From: Methylobacillus sp.
GTDB taxonomy: Bacteria; Pseudomonadota; Gammaproteobacteria; Burkholderiales; Methylophilaceae
DNA: 33,776 nt
Direction of reading: 5' to 3'
Assembly: GCA_031285185.1 (NCBI GenBank)
Contig: JAITWS010000092.1
Location: 1-33,776 of the forward strand
Positions 33,452 through 33,776 of this stretch are shown here, one piece after another; the stretch's first letter is position 1; every line of letters begins with the position of its first letter. The notes below the pieces were generated by a model. That model searched no databases. It was not told where the DNA came from and saw only the letters and a list, made by a program, of their open reading frames with translations. Position numbers and translations under genes: made by a program.

Positions 33452-33776
33452 AAAAATCTTTTGCGTAATCGCGCAGGGGGTGTTGATCCAATCCCTTTGC
33501 GACAAACCCGACCATATTCGCGGGTTTCAGCGTCTCAATTCGCCGCGCTTCGGCTTCGCTCTCCACTTCCAGAAACACGCTGGCGCCGGAGCCGCTCATT
33601 CTAGCATCGCCGAACTGCTGCAACCATTCCAGCGCGTTTTTCACCGCGGGGTAGTGCCGACAAACCACGGGTTCCAGATCGTTTCGACCGTAGCCCTTGA
33701 AAAAGGCCGCCATTTTCGCGGGATTCGTATCCCTTGTCAATTCCTTGCTCGAAAAAATCGCGGCGGTCGAAACATG
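33429..33776 (-). CDS. ispE: 4-diphosphocytidyl-2-C-methyl-D-erythritol kinase, C-terminal part
   Basis: About 115 residues are visible; the 5' part is outside the window. The GHMP-kinase C-terminal domain shows HVSTAAIFSSKELTRD near the window edge, NDLEPVVCRHYPAV and ARMSGSGASVFLEV (the glycine-rich motif 3). IspE phosphorylates CDP-methylerythritol in the non-mevalonate isoprenoid pathway. Similarity to relatives should end around VAKGLDQHPLRDYA. The remaining residues (KDFLGSRQAG) are encoded partly by tRNA-Gln, and the TAA lies at 33429-33431 inside that tRNA. Confidence 0.92.
   Translation of the reverse strand, partial: HVSTAAIFSSKELTRDTNPAKMAAFFKGYGRNDLEPVVCRHYPAVKNALEWLQQFGDARMSGSGASVFLEVESEAEARRIETLKPANMVGFVAKGLDQHPLRDYAKDFLGSRQAG

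Overview
The window looks like the core chromosome of a betaproteobacterium with moderately high GC. I would guess Nitrosomonadales in the broad sense, but this is inferred from gene content and order only. The supporting signs are the order ispE / tRNA-Gln / prs / rplY / pth / ychF, a CIRCE/HrcA system together with RpoH, the ftsY-ftsE-ftsX block near rpoH, and rsmD-coaD-ferredoxin next to a pair of M16 proteases. There is no phage, IS element, integrase or CRISPR array. Most genes are housekeeping genes packed with 1-4 bp overlaps, several of them using GTG or TTG starts.

Layout. 1-2405: grpE (partial, minus) and waaC (minus), then a divergent UDP-glucuronate 4-epimerase-type gene. 2578-4691: hrcA-hemH. 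4972-7574: a NarL-type response regulator and a lipobox-bearing 7TM histidine kinase. 7575-8191: a gene-free stretch holding two tandem, structurally conserved, terminator-ended RNA units. 8192-10817: gloA, mtfA, a YfhL-type ferredoxin, coaD and rsmD. 10798-13459: an M16 protease pair. 13582-16075: ftsY-ftsE-ftsX. 16098-17447: an Asp-box (Ycf48-like) lipoprotein. 17531-18459: CIRCE plus rpoH. 18521-20887: a minus-strand operon of a dynamin-like GTPase, ccoS and an unannotated 31-aa membrane peptide. 21149-23945: ubiE-ubiJ-ubiB. 23958-25501: srkA and an Fe-S type Rrf2 regulator. 25621-28895: ovoA-ovoB (ovothiol). 28971-29047: tRNA(CAU). 29128-29824: a higBA toxin-antitoxin pair. 29872-33776: ychF, pth, rplY, prs, tRNA-Gln and the 3' part of ispE.

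How parts work together. The window contains much of a heat-shock circuit: the repressor HrcA, the sigma factor RpoH with an HrcA operator (CIRCE) over its apparent promoter, and grpE with a sigma-32-like promoter. The three ubi genes serve ubiquinone synthesis. CcoS serves cbb3 oxidase maturation. OvoA plus the overlapping PLP lyase should make the thiol-histidine antioxidant ovothiol.

The least explained items are the twin small RNAs at about 7802-8127 and the GTPase/ccoS/31-aa operon. Next come the possibly leaderless higB toxin mRNA and the ispE reading frame that ends inside tRNA-Gln.
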